Source: Adineta vaga (Eukaryota > Rotifera). Taken from it: DNA of 64,000 nt. The stretch is from NCBI GenBank assembly GCA_021613535.1, contig CP075495.1, positions 9,548,001 through 9,612,000 of the forward strand, given 5' to 3'. Every line of letters starts with the position of its first letter. Within the stretch, counting starts at the first letter, position 1. Made by a program: the position numbers and the translations under genes. The notes under the pieces were generated by a model, which saw only the letters and a list, made by a program, of their open reading frames with translations, searched no databases and was not told the DNA's origin. Below, one piece after another: positions 50,284 through 61,847 of this stretch.

Positions 50284-52069
50284 ATGGCAGCTAATGTCAC
50301 TCTTGATTCTAGTCGTGATCTTCGACATACACGATTAATTCTTTTATCGGTACTTTTTCTTGTCGGTCTCACTGGTTGTTCAATTGTTATTTATTGGTTA
50401 ATACGTTATGCAAGATGGAATATGAGATCAGCTCGTATTTGTTCGCTTATATTGAATTTAGTTATTGCTAATCTCTCTGTATATATATTTGCAACGGGCA
50501 TTCAAATATTCTGGGAATTTCAAACGAATCGACAATGGCCATTTAATGATTTTCTATGTAAATCAAAAAATTTTCTTATTTAATTTTGAAAATCATTGGA
50601 TGAGAATACTATATTTAGGTCGAATAACGAAATTTTTTCAAAGTTTTTCCATTCTTTCTGCAACTTATATTGTCGTTTTAATGGCTATTGATCGTTGTGT
50701 TGCAATTGTTACACCATTAAAAGCTGGTAAAATTCGTGTAAGTCATTATTTTCTTTTTATCATTCCAATCGAAAATGTATTTTATTTATTTCAATAGGTA
50801 TTCTATCTTTGTGGTAGTGCATGGTTTTTAGCTGGTCTTCTATCAACACCAAATATTTTTATATTTCATTTACATATTGATAGTACAGGTCGTCAATGTA
50901 CAGCGGGTTTCAATCAGCATTCGACCCGTACGGGACGACGTATTTATTTAACATTCATAACTCTCGTTGTTTATTTTATACCATTTCTTGTTCTTGTTCT
51001 TTGTTATACATTGATATTTATTAAGTTATTATGGCGTGAACATGATCAACAAAGTCGATTTTTTACACCAGCATCATTTTGTTGTCCATGCTTGTTTGAT
51101 ATGAAATCGAATGGTACATCAAAGATTACGTTAGAAACAACAAATACACGATCAGGATCTACACGTTCATCATTTACGGAATTTGATGCCAGACGAAAAC
51201 GTGCAAATACATATGCAAAAGCTCGAACAAAAACATTTCGAATGGTACGTAGACATTTTCTAATAAATTTACGGGGTATTGAGATAAGATGTATGACGTA
51301 GGATTGAAAATCATGTCAAGAGATTTAAGAATTTAGTGATGAAAAGTAATCCGCTCGTTTAATCTTAAGAAAACTTTTAATTTAGAAAAAAATCAACTCA
51401 GCAGAAGAGATTTCTTATATATATATATACGGTCAAACTAATCGCGCGTAGAAAAACCTTTACTCTATGTATTTAAAATTTTTACTAATATTTTTAATCC
51501 TCTTACTAACTATATGAATGATCTTCTTAACGATAAAAGTAGTTTCATCGACATTGTTTTGTTGGATTACGGTTTAAAATTCTGGATATATATTATAAAT
51601 GAGCTTTACTTTTTATTTTTAGATCATCGTTCTTGTTCTCTCTATGATCATATTTGGTGCACCCTATTATTGTTTGGAATTATATGTCGCTTATACAGGA
51701 CGACAACCAACTGATTTAGTAATAGCTTTAGCTGGTGGAGCAGCTGTCGCTCCTTCATCATTAGATCCATGGATATTTCTTTTATTTTGGGCTAATTGGA
51801 ATCAACCAGCTAATGCTGGTAGTAGTCGTCGATTAGGTAATATAAGTTTACAACAAAAACAACAACAACAGCAACAGCAGCAGCAGCAACAACAACAACA
51901 ACAACAACAATGTATACAAGTACGGCATACTATGCGAGCAAATACGACCGGTACATCATCATCAAGTGGTCAACGTCAACATCAACATGTTGTACTTGTT
52001 GGTCAATCACCATTACCACCATATACGATCAGATGGAATACAACTAATAAAAAACAAAGTTTATTATAA
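50284..52069 (+). CDS. GnRH/AKH/vasopressin-receptor-like GPCR with poly-Gln tail
   Basis: Exons 50284-50557, 50619-50737, 50798-51244 and 51623-52069 give 428 aa. Helix 2 contains LNLVIANLSVYIFATGIQIFWE and helix 3 ends VVLMAIDRCVAI, with an intact DRC form of DRY. The helix 5/loop 3 boundary is followed by the long basic loop ANTYAKARTKTFRM, which leads into helix 6 IIVLVLSMIIFGAPYYCLELYV. This junction is characteristic of the GnRH/AKH/corazonin and vasopressin receptor group. Helix 7 has DPWIFLLFWANW in place of NPxxY. The tail holds an almost pure Gln run (about 51847-51910). The last intron is long (378 nt). An exact peptide ligand cannot be assigned. Confidence 0.8.
51847..51910 (+). 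repeat. CAA/CAG repeat coding poly-glutamine
   Basis: About 20 CAA and CAG codons, nearly uninterrupted, in the cytoplasmic tail of the receptor gene. It is likely to vary in length between alleles. Confidence 0.85.
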
Positions 52070-53110
52070 AATATATTACCTTTTCTCAACGAAGAAAGTA
52101 AATCTTCAATAAATGATAATTGTCATATTGTTTAATATATTTTTGATGTTTCAAAGTTTCATACGAATTCATTCAATAACTTTTCAAACAGAATGTCAAT
52201 AATATAAATACTTGAAAAACTGTATGATAAATAACTGTTTGTATCTTGTAATCATATGGAGAAGCATCAACATATATATCTTATTCAGTTTGAAAAGGTA
52301 ATTTCTACACTTTAACGATTATGTTTGAGCCTGTAAATAAGTCATTATACCTCATATTCGCCATATGTATGCCATTTACATCCATACATTTGTTCCAATA
52401 ATACATCTGCCTCGGTTATTGAACTTCAGAATAAAAGTCTCTTATGTCAAATTCAATTATATGGTGAAAGTACTTAGAATTAGAGAAGAAAACGGGGCGT
52501 GTCATGTAGACTAATATGAATATGAATAAAGTCAGAAAACTCTTTTGTTTGATAAACGATCAAGGCACAAACACATTTCCTGACTTCAGCATGTCATTAT
52601 ATGCATTAATAAGATCTATTTATGAATCTGGCCTAATTTTATATTGAAAGTTCTTTTGAATATCATTTCTAATTCTTCCTCGACCTATTTTTCAGGAAGT
52701 TTTTCAGAAATAGAAACTTGTCTTGTCGTACCTGGTCAGTAGATTGAATTATTAGGATTTTCTAAATATAAATCTCAGTGTAACATTTCTCTGTTATTTT
52801 CGTAATGTTTTAATAATTTACCAGAACTGTGTAACCTTTTCTTATTTCAATTATATAAAAATTAATTTCCGGAAAACTGAACACTGCTGACGTATCGATC
52901 AGATACTCTTTTTAATAAATTTAAGTTGATCAAATAACTAACAACCGGAAATGACGTACATTTATCTGCAATTTCATTAAACATGTGGGTAAAGACGTTA
53001 CTTCTGTTTTTCAAAATTGATTCATAATTGAAAATGAAATATTCGCAGTTACATTTTTCACTGCACAATATAAAACCCTATGAAATCATCGACTGACATC
53101 ATTTTAAATA
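52070..53110. other. 1 kb intergenic region, no gene seen
   Basis: AT-rich spacer between two genes in the same direction. A weak TATA-like string (tataaaac, near 53068) precedes the next start codon by about 40 bp. Confidence 0.4.
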
Positions 53111-53704
53111 ATGAATAGTTTTCAGATATTCTCGATAGTTTTCTGTTTAAACTTTTCAACTCTTGCAGCATTTAAATGTTCATCCAATTCACAATTTTAT
53201 GTTGAATGTTCATCATTAAGCTCATTCAATGATTCAAAAAGATTCTGTTCACAATATGGAATGTCTTTGATAAATTTAACAAATTCAACTACGATATCTC
53301 CAATTATCAATCAAACTCTTACAGCAATAAACTGTACAGACTATTTCTGGTATACCTACGAGAATGATACAGGTCTTCTTGGCACAATCGATTCATTAGC
53401 TGGTGCTACTTTATGTTCAGTTATTCCTCTCTTAGGTCTTTATTGTATAACAGCATCGATTACACAGGCAGCCACAATTTGTCTACGAACTCAGCAAGTC
53501 GTAATTCTTCAAAAATGTATAAATAATGAAGTAAATTTACGTTATGACGTACAAAAATCTAAATATAGTCGAACATTAATGTATGCATCAGTATTTCAAA
53601 CCGTTCGATCAAATAGTCAATCACGATGTAATAGTCTCTGTTCAAAAATGAATCGATGTCTTGGTGTAACCTATGAAAATTCAAATTGTACACTTTATAT
53701 TTAA
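53111..53704 (+). CDS. Secreted cysteine-rich protein, possible CTLD/PAN-like
   Basis: A 197-residue intronless frame starting with a clear signal peptide (MNSFQIFSIVFCLNFSTLAA). The first half (FYVECSSLSSFNDSKRFCSQYGMSLI... then CTDYFWYTY) has the spacing of the start of a C-type-lectin-like domain, with four or more N-glycosylation sequons. The C-terminal stretch (SRCNSLCSKMNRCLGVTYENSNCTLY) looks like the end of a PAN/apple module. No calcium- or sugar-binding motif is evident. It is probably exported and disulfide-bonded; both domain suggestions are inferences from spacing only. Confidence 0.65.
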   Translation: MNSFQIFSIVFCLNFSTLAAFKCSSNSQFYVECSSLSSFNDSKRFCSQYGMSLINLTNSTTISPIINQTLTAINCTDYFWYTYENDTGLLGTIDSLAGATLCSVIPLLGLYCITASITQAATICLRTQQVVILQKCINNEVNLRYDVQKSKYSRTLMYASVFQTVRSNSQSRCNSLCSKMNRCLGVTYENSNCTLYI

Positions 53705-53745
53705 AGAAAATCTTTGTTCTTTTCATTGAACAAAAATAAAAACAT

Positions 53746-54659
53746 TTATAATAAATCTTGCGATGATTTGGCTTTTAATCTATATCGAAAAAATTCTAAT
53801 GTTATAAAATCACCCAGTGTTGTTGGATAAAGTAATGCTATTGATCGACATGTATGAAGATATTCACCAAAGCAGTATCCATTTTTGATATGTGCTAATG
53901 TCACATGATCTTCATGATATTGAATAAAACAATCCTTCTCTTTACATTGACTATCGAGATATTGTTCATGTAATGCATCTTGTACACATTTCCATAAATG
54001 TCGTTCACGAGCAGTTGGATGTAAATGTTGTAAACATTTTTCCATTAATTCAGTATTACGTACAAGATTCAATGCTTGACCATTGAGTATATAAGCATTT
54101 GCTTCTTGTTGTTCATGAACAACAATATATGGAAGTTGTGGATTGTATGAAGAAGTATTGAAAAGTAAAGATAATTTTTCTCGAAAAACAAATGTTGGTG
54201 CAGGTACAATAAGCAATTGATCATTATTTGATATATATTCGTATGATCCAATGGAATTACGAATTGCCACAAGAATACGTGTCCATAAATTGACGTAATA
54301 GGATAATTGTGGAACATCAAAATCTAGAAAAATAGAAAAGATTCTATTCGAAATAAAAAAAGGATAATCAATTTACCATCATCTGATCTTTGAATTCGTC
54401 GGAATCTTGCTACAGCAATTCTATAACAATTCTTAGCCCATGTTAGATTACTCAATTGAATAAATCGTTCATGTGATGAATGTGAATGTATTAAAATGCA
54501 ATAAAGACGTGAATGATTATCATATCGATTTGCAATTTCTTCGATTATATTTGAATCGGAATGAATGATTAAATATGAGATAAATAAAAAACTCAAAATT
54601 ATGAAACACAGTACATAACGATGACGGGAAATTCGTCGTCGTCGACATACATACAACAT
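53746..54659 (-). CDS. C1GALT1-like beta-1,3-galactosyltransferase, type II membrane
   Basis: Exons 54377-54659 and 53746-54323 give 286 aa. A short basic cytoplasmic N-terminus and one hydrophobic helix (YVLCFIILSFLFISYLII) make a Golgi type II anchor. The lumenal part begins ILIHSHSSHERFIQLSNLTWAKNC, the start of the core-1 galactosyltransferase fold. It ends in RSIALLYPTTLGDFITLEFFRYRLK, which fits the conserved final His/Tyr...LEYL-YHL region of C1GALT. At the place of the metal-binding DDD/DxD I read ISNNDQLLIVPAPTFVF, so the motif is weakened to NND. It is shorter than vertebrate C1GALT1 (363 aa). Activity is therefore doubtful. An alternative is a related fringe-like enzyme. Confidence 0.6.
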
Positions 54660-54848
54660 GTTGCTGATGTGTAAATACGAGTAGTAAAAGAACGAACGAA
54701 TAAATTGCGAATTTTATTTCTCTTTCATCAAAACAAAATTCCATTGAAATGGAAAAGAAAAAAGTATAACTTGTCATCATTGTTTTTTCGTTTCAAATTT
54801 TTATTTTTCATAACAAAGAAAAGAAAAATACATGAGATTTTTATCCAA

Positions 54849-56239
54849 TTAAATTATACGCAATTCTGCTGGTTTACCCATTTTAATGATAAACTGTCTT
54901 TGTCCATGAATATCTTCATCTCGAACAATTATATTATGTAATTGTTCACGTTCATGTATATGTTTTTCTTCAATACATTCACCTTGTTCTCCTAACAACC
55001 AAATATCATTCCCATTTATAGTTAACCATGAACGATCATCGAATGGTGTTATATACATTCCTAATCCACCGGATTTTAAATTTACACCACGATACATTCG
55101 AACAAGTGTAAAATCAAATAAATCAACACGCCATTGTTCATTTGTCAGATGTGAATTTTTTTCGGTCTTTTGTTGTTTGATACAAATAGCTAAACATGTT
55201 TCATTCGCACGTATACAGGAAATAAGTCGATCATCAGATTCAAATATATCATGATACCATCTTTTAATTAATGAACCTGATAGAAATGACCATCGTTCGA
55301 TATTTGTACGAGAACCAGATGTTGTTAAAGCAAAAAATGCATCCGAAGAATTAGGAAGACAAGCAATCGATTGAAAATGACTACCTAACGAGAACAAATC
55401 AATAGATATAGCATTGGAATTTGTTTTCTCACCTGTACTAGGTTTGATTTGTTCAGTTTTATCTAATGTTGACATATGCGGATCGATAGTAAAAAAATGA
55501 ATGGATGATAAAACACAAAATTGTTCGAGATAATTTGAAAAAATCAAATCTTTAATTGAACCAATAAATGAATCGTCTTTTTGTTTTTGCCATGGAATTT
55601 CATTCATTCGACGTTGTTCATCAAATAAAACTAAATGATTATCATCTTCAATTAACATATGATTATCATTCGATACGGCTAAATAAGGTGAATGACATGA
55701 ATCAAGTACAAAACGACGTTTCGGTACAGAAATATTATCTAATTGAGATAATTCCATATTATCACGTTGAATATCTATGGAAAGAAAATAAAGATTAAAA
55801 TGAAATGTAAAATATATATTTTACTTTTAAGTATTTCAATTTGTTCAACTAATTTCTTTTCATCATTAGTTATTTTTGTTAATAATCGTCCGAATACTTG
55901 TAAATGTGAATCAATTTTAGTTATTTTCTTTTTTATATCAGTTAATTCTTGATCAGATAAATGTTTACGTCGTTCAATCATTGTTTTACTTAGATTTGGT
56001 ATGATATCTTGTCTTAATACAGCTGAATGTCGTTGTTTTAATTGATTCAAACGGCCTGTTAATGAATCTAGTTTACTTGTTGTAGTTAAATGTATATTAT
56101 TTATTAAGGAAAACATTTCCGTCCGCCAATCATCCAAAGTACGACGTGAACTTCTTAAATCATTTTCGATTTGTAAACCATCAATTAATGTTAATAATGA
56201 ACGAGCACGTTCGTGCAAAAGTTGATCAGATACAGACAT
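54849..56239 (-). CDS. Coiled-coil plus beta-propeller-like protein, unrecognised
   Basis: Exons 55825-56239 and 54849-55774 give 446 aa from the ATG at 56239; the frame stays open upstream to an ATG at 56344, which would add 35 residues. The first third is helical and charged with heptad-like leucines (DQLLHERARSLLTLIDGLQIENDLR; QIEILK), as in the coiled coil of TRIM-type proteins. The rest is a series of beta-rich segments with Trp/Asp turns (WLTINGNDIWLLGEQGE; YLAVSNDNHMLIEDDNHLVLFDE) resembling a propeller. No RING or B-box is seen. Such coiled coil-propeller proteins form lineage families in rotifers and molluscs; the function is unknown. Confidence 0.65.
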
Positions 56240-56633
56240 TAAAAAGGAATTAATTATAATAAGATCTCGATGAGAAAAGGATTTATTTGCATTTAATGAA
56301 CAAACAAAACGAATTACCTTGTTCTGTGTGCACTTCAGCTTCACGTTTGTTTTTGATTAATTCGAAATGAATGAATGAATGAATCATACAAACCGACGTT
56401 TCATAGCGCTACTGTCAATGTTAATGTTGATTAGTTGAATTATTATTCCATTTCTTTACTATATTAATATATTTAAGTAGAAAAACATGTGAAATTAATA
56501 ATTGATTTTGATTGGTAACTGAAATATTCCTATCATATTATAGTCAAATGAGTACTTTACGTTTTAGTCTAATGTGAAGTCTTTTTTTTATCATTTCTTC
56601 AACATCCTCCTCGCTGTTGTCTTCAAAACGATC
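56240..56633. promoter_or_regulatory. Head-to-head intergenic region
   Basis: About 390 bp between two divergent starts, so it should hold both promoters. It contains a short (ATGA)n run around 56367-56384. Confidence 0.4.
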
Positions 56634-59600
56634 ATGTGGCTTATACCTTCGGAGATTTCGACTTCAGTAAGAAATTTTGTGTGCTCTTCATTGTTTGTTA
56701 ATGATTCAACCTTTCTTCTAGGTGACAGGTTTATGGTAAAATGATTGGAAATTGATTTTTTCGAACTTTGTTTTTGTCTTTTGATATTCAGGTCAACGGA
56801 TCAAGCTAATCCGTATTTCGTGTTACAACGTCGTCGAGGACATGATGAACGACGAAGTAAATTTACGAGTTTTCTTGTGGCAAAAATTGATTCAGTTTTA
56901 GACAATAAAGTAAATTGATGATTTTCTTCGATAAATAAAGTACATATACGTTTCTTTTAAATAGAATCATTATCGTATACTTCATACTCATCCAAATTCA
57001 CGTCTTTTTTATTGTAAATGTTGACTTGAAAGTTCTACGATGAAGTACTTTTTCAATTTTAGTAATAGCTGAATCAGATAGAAAAGATGAAATTGAAGAA
57101 CACTGGAAATGGATTGAAATAAATTTAATGCCAACAATTGGTAAAGACTATTATATTTTATCGAATTATTCTTGTTCGATTATTTCTTTTTTTTTTAGGA
57201 GATATAGATATTGATACTGATATAACTCAATTTATTCATGGAAAAATCAAATGCCTATGTACACAAGCGGACGATAGAGAAGTTGAAGGTTAAGAAGATT
57301 TTCATGATAAATGTTCTCTTTCATAAGAAATATTTATAATAGATTTAGAAACGGAGAAATTTAAGAATGCAACTAAAAAGTTCTATAAGATATTTAATAT
57401 GCCAACAGATGAAAAACTTGTTATTTGTAAGTATTTCATTCGAAAACAAACATTCTTGATCATGTTCATCATGTTATTATTCAAAGATTATTCATGTTGT
57501 TATTGGCGTGGTCGAGTACCACGAGAAGGTTGGCTATATTTATCTGTAAATTATCTCTGTTTTTATTCCAATTCACTTGGTAAAGATCTAAATCTTGTAG
57601 TTAAATTTACAGATATTATTGTAAGTTTTATTTGAAATTTAAATATAAAGATTGAAAGATGAAAGATTTAGTCACTTCATCGAGTTCATGCTATTGTTTC
57701 GGAAACTATACGTATACGAACTCGCTTGTATGAACATGAATTTGGAATGTTCAAAAAAATCGATGAAGTCTATCAAATTACAGTACAAATAGCAGATTTT
57801 GCGGCGAAAAAGTAAATTTGATTTTGATTTTATGAAAAATGATTTTCTTAATCACACTTGTTCTTTTTGTAGATTGTTATCCCAAAAAGGTGCATTCCAA
57901 GAGGAAAATTTCTTTCCAGCGGTAACTAAGTACGCATCTTTGTTTTATTCTAAGACAGTATTTATCAAAATAGAACTCTAAAAGATTAGTTTCATTAGTA
58001 TTAAGTATGCACGTATTAAATTTGAGGTGAGAAAGCATATTCGAAAATTACAACTAGGGATCAACATGACATCTAAGAAGAATTTTTCTTGTTGTGATCA
58101 TTTAGAAAAACTGCTCCGAAAGTAATGTCTCAATTAAAACGTGATTTTGATGCTAAATCACGAAGTGAAGCATATCGATATCGTTTTCGATTACCATTAG
58201 ATGAACGTCTCGATGGTGAAATAGTTTGTCATCTATGGGCAACATATAGTAGGTCAAGTGTTCCTGGTAAATTGTATATATCATCGAATTTCGTATGTTT
58301 TGCGAGTAAAGTAAGAATTTGAAATAAGTATAGCTTCATTGTTTGATTGATTTGTTTTCTTTCTCGATTTAGAATTATCATCAAGTTAATTTAATCATTC
58401 CATTTCGTGATATTTCGACGATTGATAAACGACTAGATGATGGTAAACAATCAGATTTAGATATTCCGGCAGCATTATTGATACATATGAAAAATCAAGT
58501 ATAAATAATGTATAAAGAAACATTCTGATCTATGGTTATTTTCTAGAGTGAACCATTTACTTTTTCACATTTTGATGATCGAGAATTTATTCGTTGTAAA
58601 TTAGCTGATTTTCTATTTCAAGTTAAAGAACCATCTAGAAGTAAACCAACTGATGATAGACCAGAAATAAGTTTGTTTCAAATTTATTCGAGAGTTTTCG
58701 ACAAATATGGAAAAAAATTTCTTTCTAGTTATATCTCCTCCACTCTTTATCAAGCGTTTCTCAAAGACTATACAGAACAACGGCAGGCATCAGAAAAAAT
58801 CCGTGAAACTGATTGGGAAGCCCATTTTTCAAATTATGGTCGTGGTTCAACAATGTATCGAACAAATGGATTATATGATCTTTTATTTCAAGGTATACCT
58901 GATTCATTACGAAATGAACTATGGTTTATATTGAGTGGTGCTATCTATGATGTAAGTTCAAATCAACGAATGAGTTTCTTTTTCTCGATCGGATCGATTT
59001 TCTTGTTTTTAGAAAGAAGCTAATCTACATATGTATGAAGAATATGTTTACCAATCAGACCTTGCTAAAAAAGGTCAAGATTTAATTAACGAAGAAATTG
59101 AACGTGATCTCTATCGAGCTTTACCTGAACAAAAGGCATTTCAGAGTAGTGAAGGAATTAGTGCTCTAAGACGTTTATTACGTACGTATGCATGGTATAA
59201 CAAAGATGTAGGTCAGTAATGAAATCATTTCTTGTTTTTGTATGATATTCTAATAGAAGATTTTCTTTAGGTTATTGTCAAGCAATGAATATAATTGGTG
59301 CTGTACTTTTACTTTATATGAATGAAGAAGATGCATTTTGGACTTTAGCAGCATTGTGTGAAAGACTATTACCAGATTACTATAATACAAAAGTAGTTGG
59401 TGCACTAATAGATCAAGGTAAATTCTCATTGACATTATTTGAGAGATTATTCGTGTATTGAAACGCTATCAATGAAGTTTATTAGATCGGATAAACAATC
59501 TAAAAATTTGATCTACAAGATTTTCATGTTTCTTTTACTAATATTCAATCCTGATAAATATGATCTTTGTAGGTGTATTCAGTGATTATTGCAAAGAATA

Positions 59601-61279
59601 TCTACCCGATTTATATGATAAATTAGAAAATCTTGGTATCGCTGCATGTATTACACTATCCTGGTTTTTAACACTGTTCATATCGTAAGTATTCTGATTG
59701 TTTTTCTTCTTGTTTAATCTTTTCAATTCTTTTTCATAGTGTTATTCCATTTGAATCCGCTCTGTATATTCTTGATATATTTTTTTACGATGGGATTAAA
59801 GTTTTATTTCAATTAGCATTAACAATCTTAAGTGAAAATCGTCAACGTTTGTTACAATGTGAAGATGATGGTGATGCGATTGTTGTTTTAACATCCTATT
59901 TAGAAAAACTATCTGTTAAATCGAATGAAAAAGAAGATGAAAAAATTGTTGAATTGATTAAAAAATCTTATTCCGATTATAATGTTATCAATGAAGAAGA
60001 TATTAATCGTTTACGTTTAAAACATCGTTTAAAAGTTATACAAAATATGGGTGAATCATTATTACAATCAGCTGCTAAAAATACAGTGAAATATACGAAA
60101 TTTACTGAACAACAAATAAAAAATATCTTCTATGTTTTCAAAGTAAATATTGAATTGATTTTGTTGTTGAGAAAGATAAGTTCGTTTCTTAAGGATGTTT
60201 CACGAATATCATTAACAGAAGCCAATGATCCTCGAAAACTTGCGTATGAAACCTATCGAATCAATAGAAATGAATATTTAATTCTATGTAAATATTTATC
60301 GCCTTGGTTTATTGGTGAATATCCTGAGAATTTAGCCAATAAATTATTTGATGTAAGACGAAAACAAATTTGAATAGTTATCATTTACTTTCTTTTTTGT
60401 TTTCTTGCACGAAAAAAATAATAGTTGTTCTGTGTAAATGCGACAGCAAATCAAATTGATTTCATTCATTTTATTCGTTTATGGAATATTTTATGGAATG
60501 GAGAATTTCGAGATAAATTAATCATTTTATTTCTTGCACATTTAGAAAGTATGTTGAAGATTTGAATCGAAGAAATTGATTCCTTGAAATTTAATTTAGA
60601 TATTAAAATGAGAGAGGACGGTTTTAATATTATATTTGAACCAATACTTATACGTTCATCATCGATGGTTAGTGAAAATAGATTCATTGATTTATTATCA
60701 TCAACAAAAGAACAGCAATTACCTTCATTTAAAGTTGAAAACGCTGAAATTACACATCTTAAACCTAGTCAATTACCTCTAATGAATCAGGTAAGAAGAA
60801 AAATATATGTAAACTAAGTAATAGAATTTTCTTGCTTTTCAACACAAATCACAATCGATACCAAGTCGATTCATTCCGAAAGATATTAATCTAAATTGTT
60901 TTCGTTGTTTATTATTTAGGTTGAATTTATTCATCTTTGTAAATCATTGTATAATTTAATGACTGGCTTGAATGATGATGAAAATTTATTTAAAGCATTG
61001 ACAACTGCAAGTACCGTTCTATTACAAATGGGTATTGTTGTAATATGAATACACTATTTCTTTCTAATTCTCATTTTTCAAATAGGTGAAATGTGTAAAC
61101 CTTATCGTTTGATTGAAATCGATGACATTCCTGTTGCTGAATGGACAGTTAGTTTTGAACAATTTGAAGCAACAATGATTGCTGAAACATGTTTAGTAAC
61201 ATGGCTTGAAAATAACAATATTTCTAATTTATCACTTGAACAACGTATTGACAATTATCATCAAGATCTTCTCAGATGA
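56634..61279 (+). CDS. TBC1 domain family RabGAP, TBC1D8/TBC1D9 type
   Basis: Multi-exon gene starting [11 protein letters not shown] (56634-56666), with a 14-nt exon at 56722-56735, then 56792-56909, 56965-57013, 57063-57140 and onward. Order: N-terminal [17 protein letters not shown]; first GRAM domain (NYYSC-like [24 protein letters not shown]); second GRAM domain (ALKRD-like [19 protein letters not shown]... [12 protein letters not shown]); and the TBC catalytic domain. There [11 protein letters not shown] supplies the Arg finger and GYCQAMN the Gln finger, followed by [21 protein letters not shown] and [19 protein letters not shown]-terminal EF-hand-like region has lost calcium ligands. 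The end [15 protein letters not shown] matches the family terminus. The enzyme stimulates GTP hydrolysis by Rab GTPases; the Rab partner cannot be told. All catalytic residues are present. Confidence 0.92.
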
Positions 61280-61847
61280 TTGATTATTTTTGTAGATAGA
61301 TAATTTCAAACAATCAGTTTCCCTTTTCTTTCTTTCTTTCTTTCTTTTGTTCTAGTGATACACATGAATATGTACATGTAAATTGACAATAAAATATGAT
61401 ATATATTTTTTTCTTTTGCATCGTGGAATGAACAAACATCTAAGTACTTTCATTTTTTTCCTTCTGAAAATTTTTGTGCTATTCGTTAATTGAAGAAAAT
61501 AAACAAGGAATAAAAGTTTAAATTTGTCTTTTTTACCTATCTATCTAGTGAATAGATAAGTGAATGTTATCTAATGAAGAAAAATGTGAGTTAGGATTGA
61601 TATCATTTGATGCAATGACATGTAGATTGTCTTATTGTTCTTGTTTATCGTATATATTTTGAATTCAACGAAATATTTCTTGATATTAATTGCATGTTTG
61701 TAATGACAATCTAATCGGATCATTAGATTTATTGGTTTTCTTCGTAAATGCTAATTATCTTTTTCATAGTCATATCATTTATAACAATACACAGGGGGTA
61801 GGAGAATATGTTTCTATGTTTAGAAACGTTTTATTTCAGATAATACG
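61280..61847. other. Intergenic region
   Basis: 3' region with a TTTC repeat at about 61326-61347 and T-rich runs. No gene seen. An AG before the next ATG (ttcag|ataatacg, 61839) suggests a 5'UTR splice. Confidence 0.4.
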
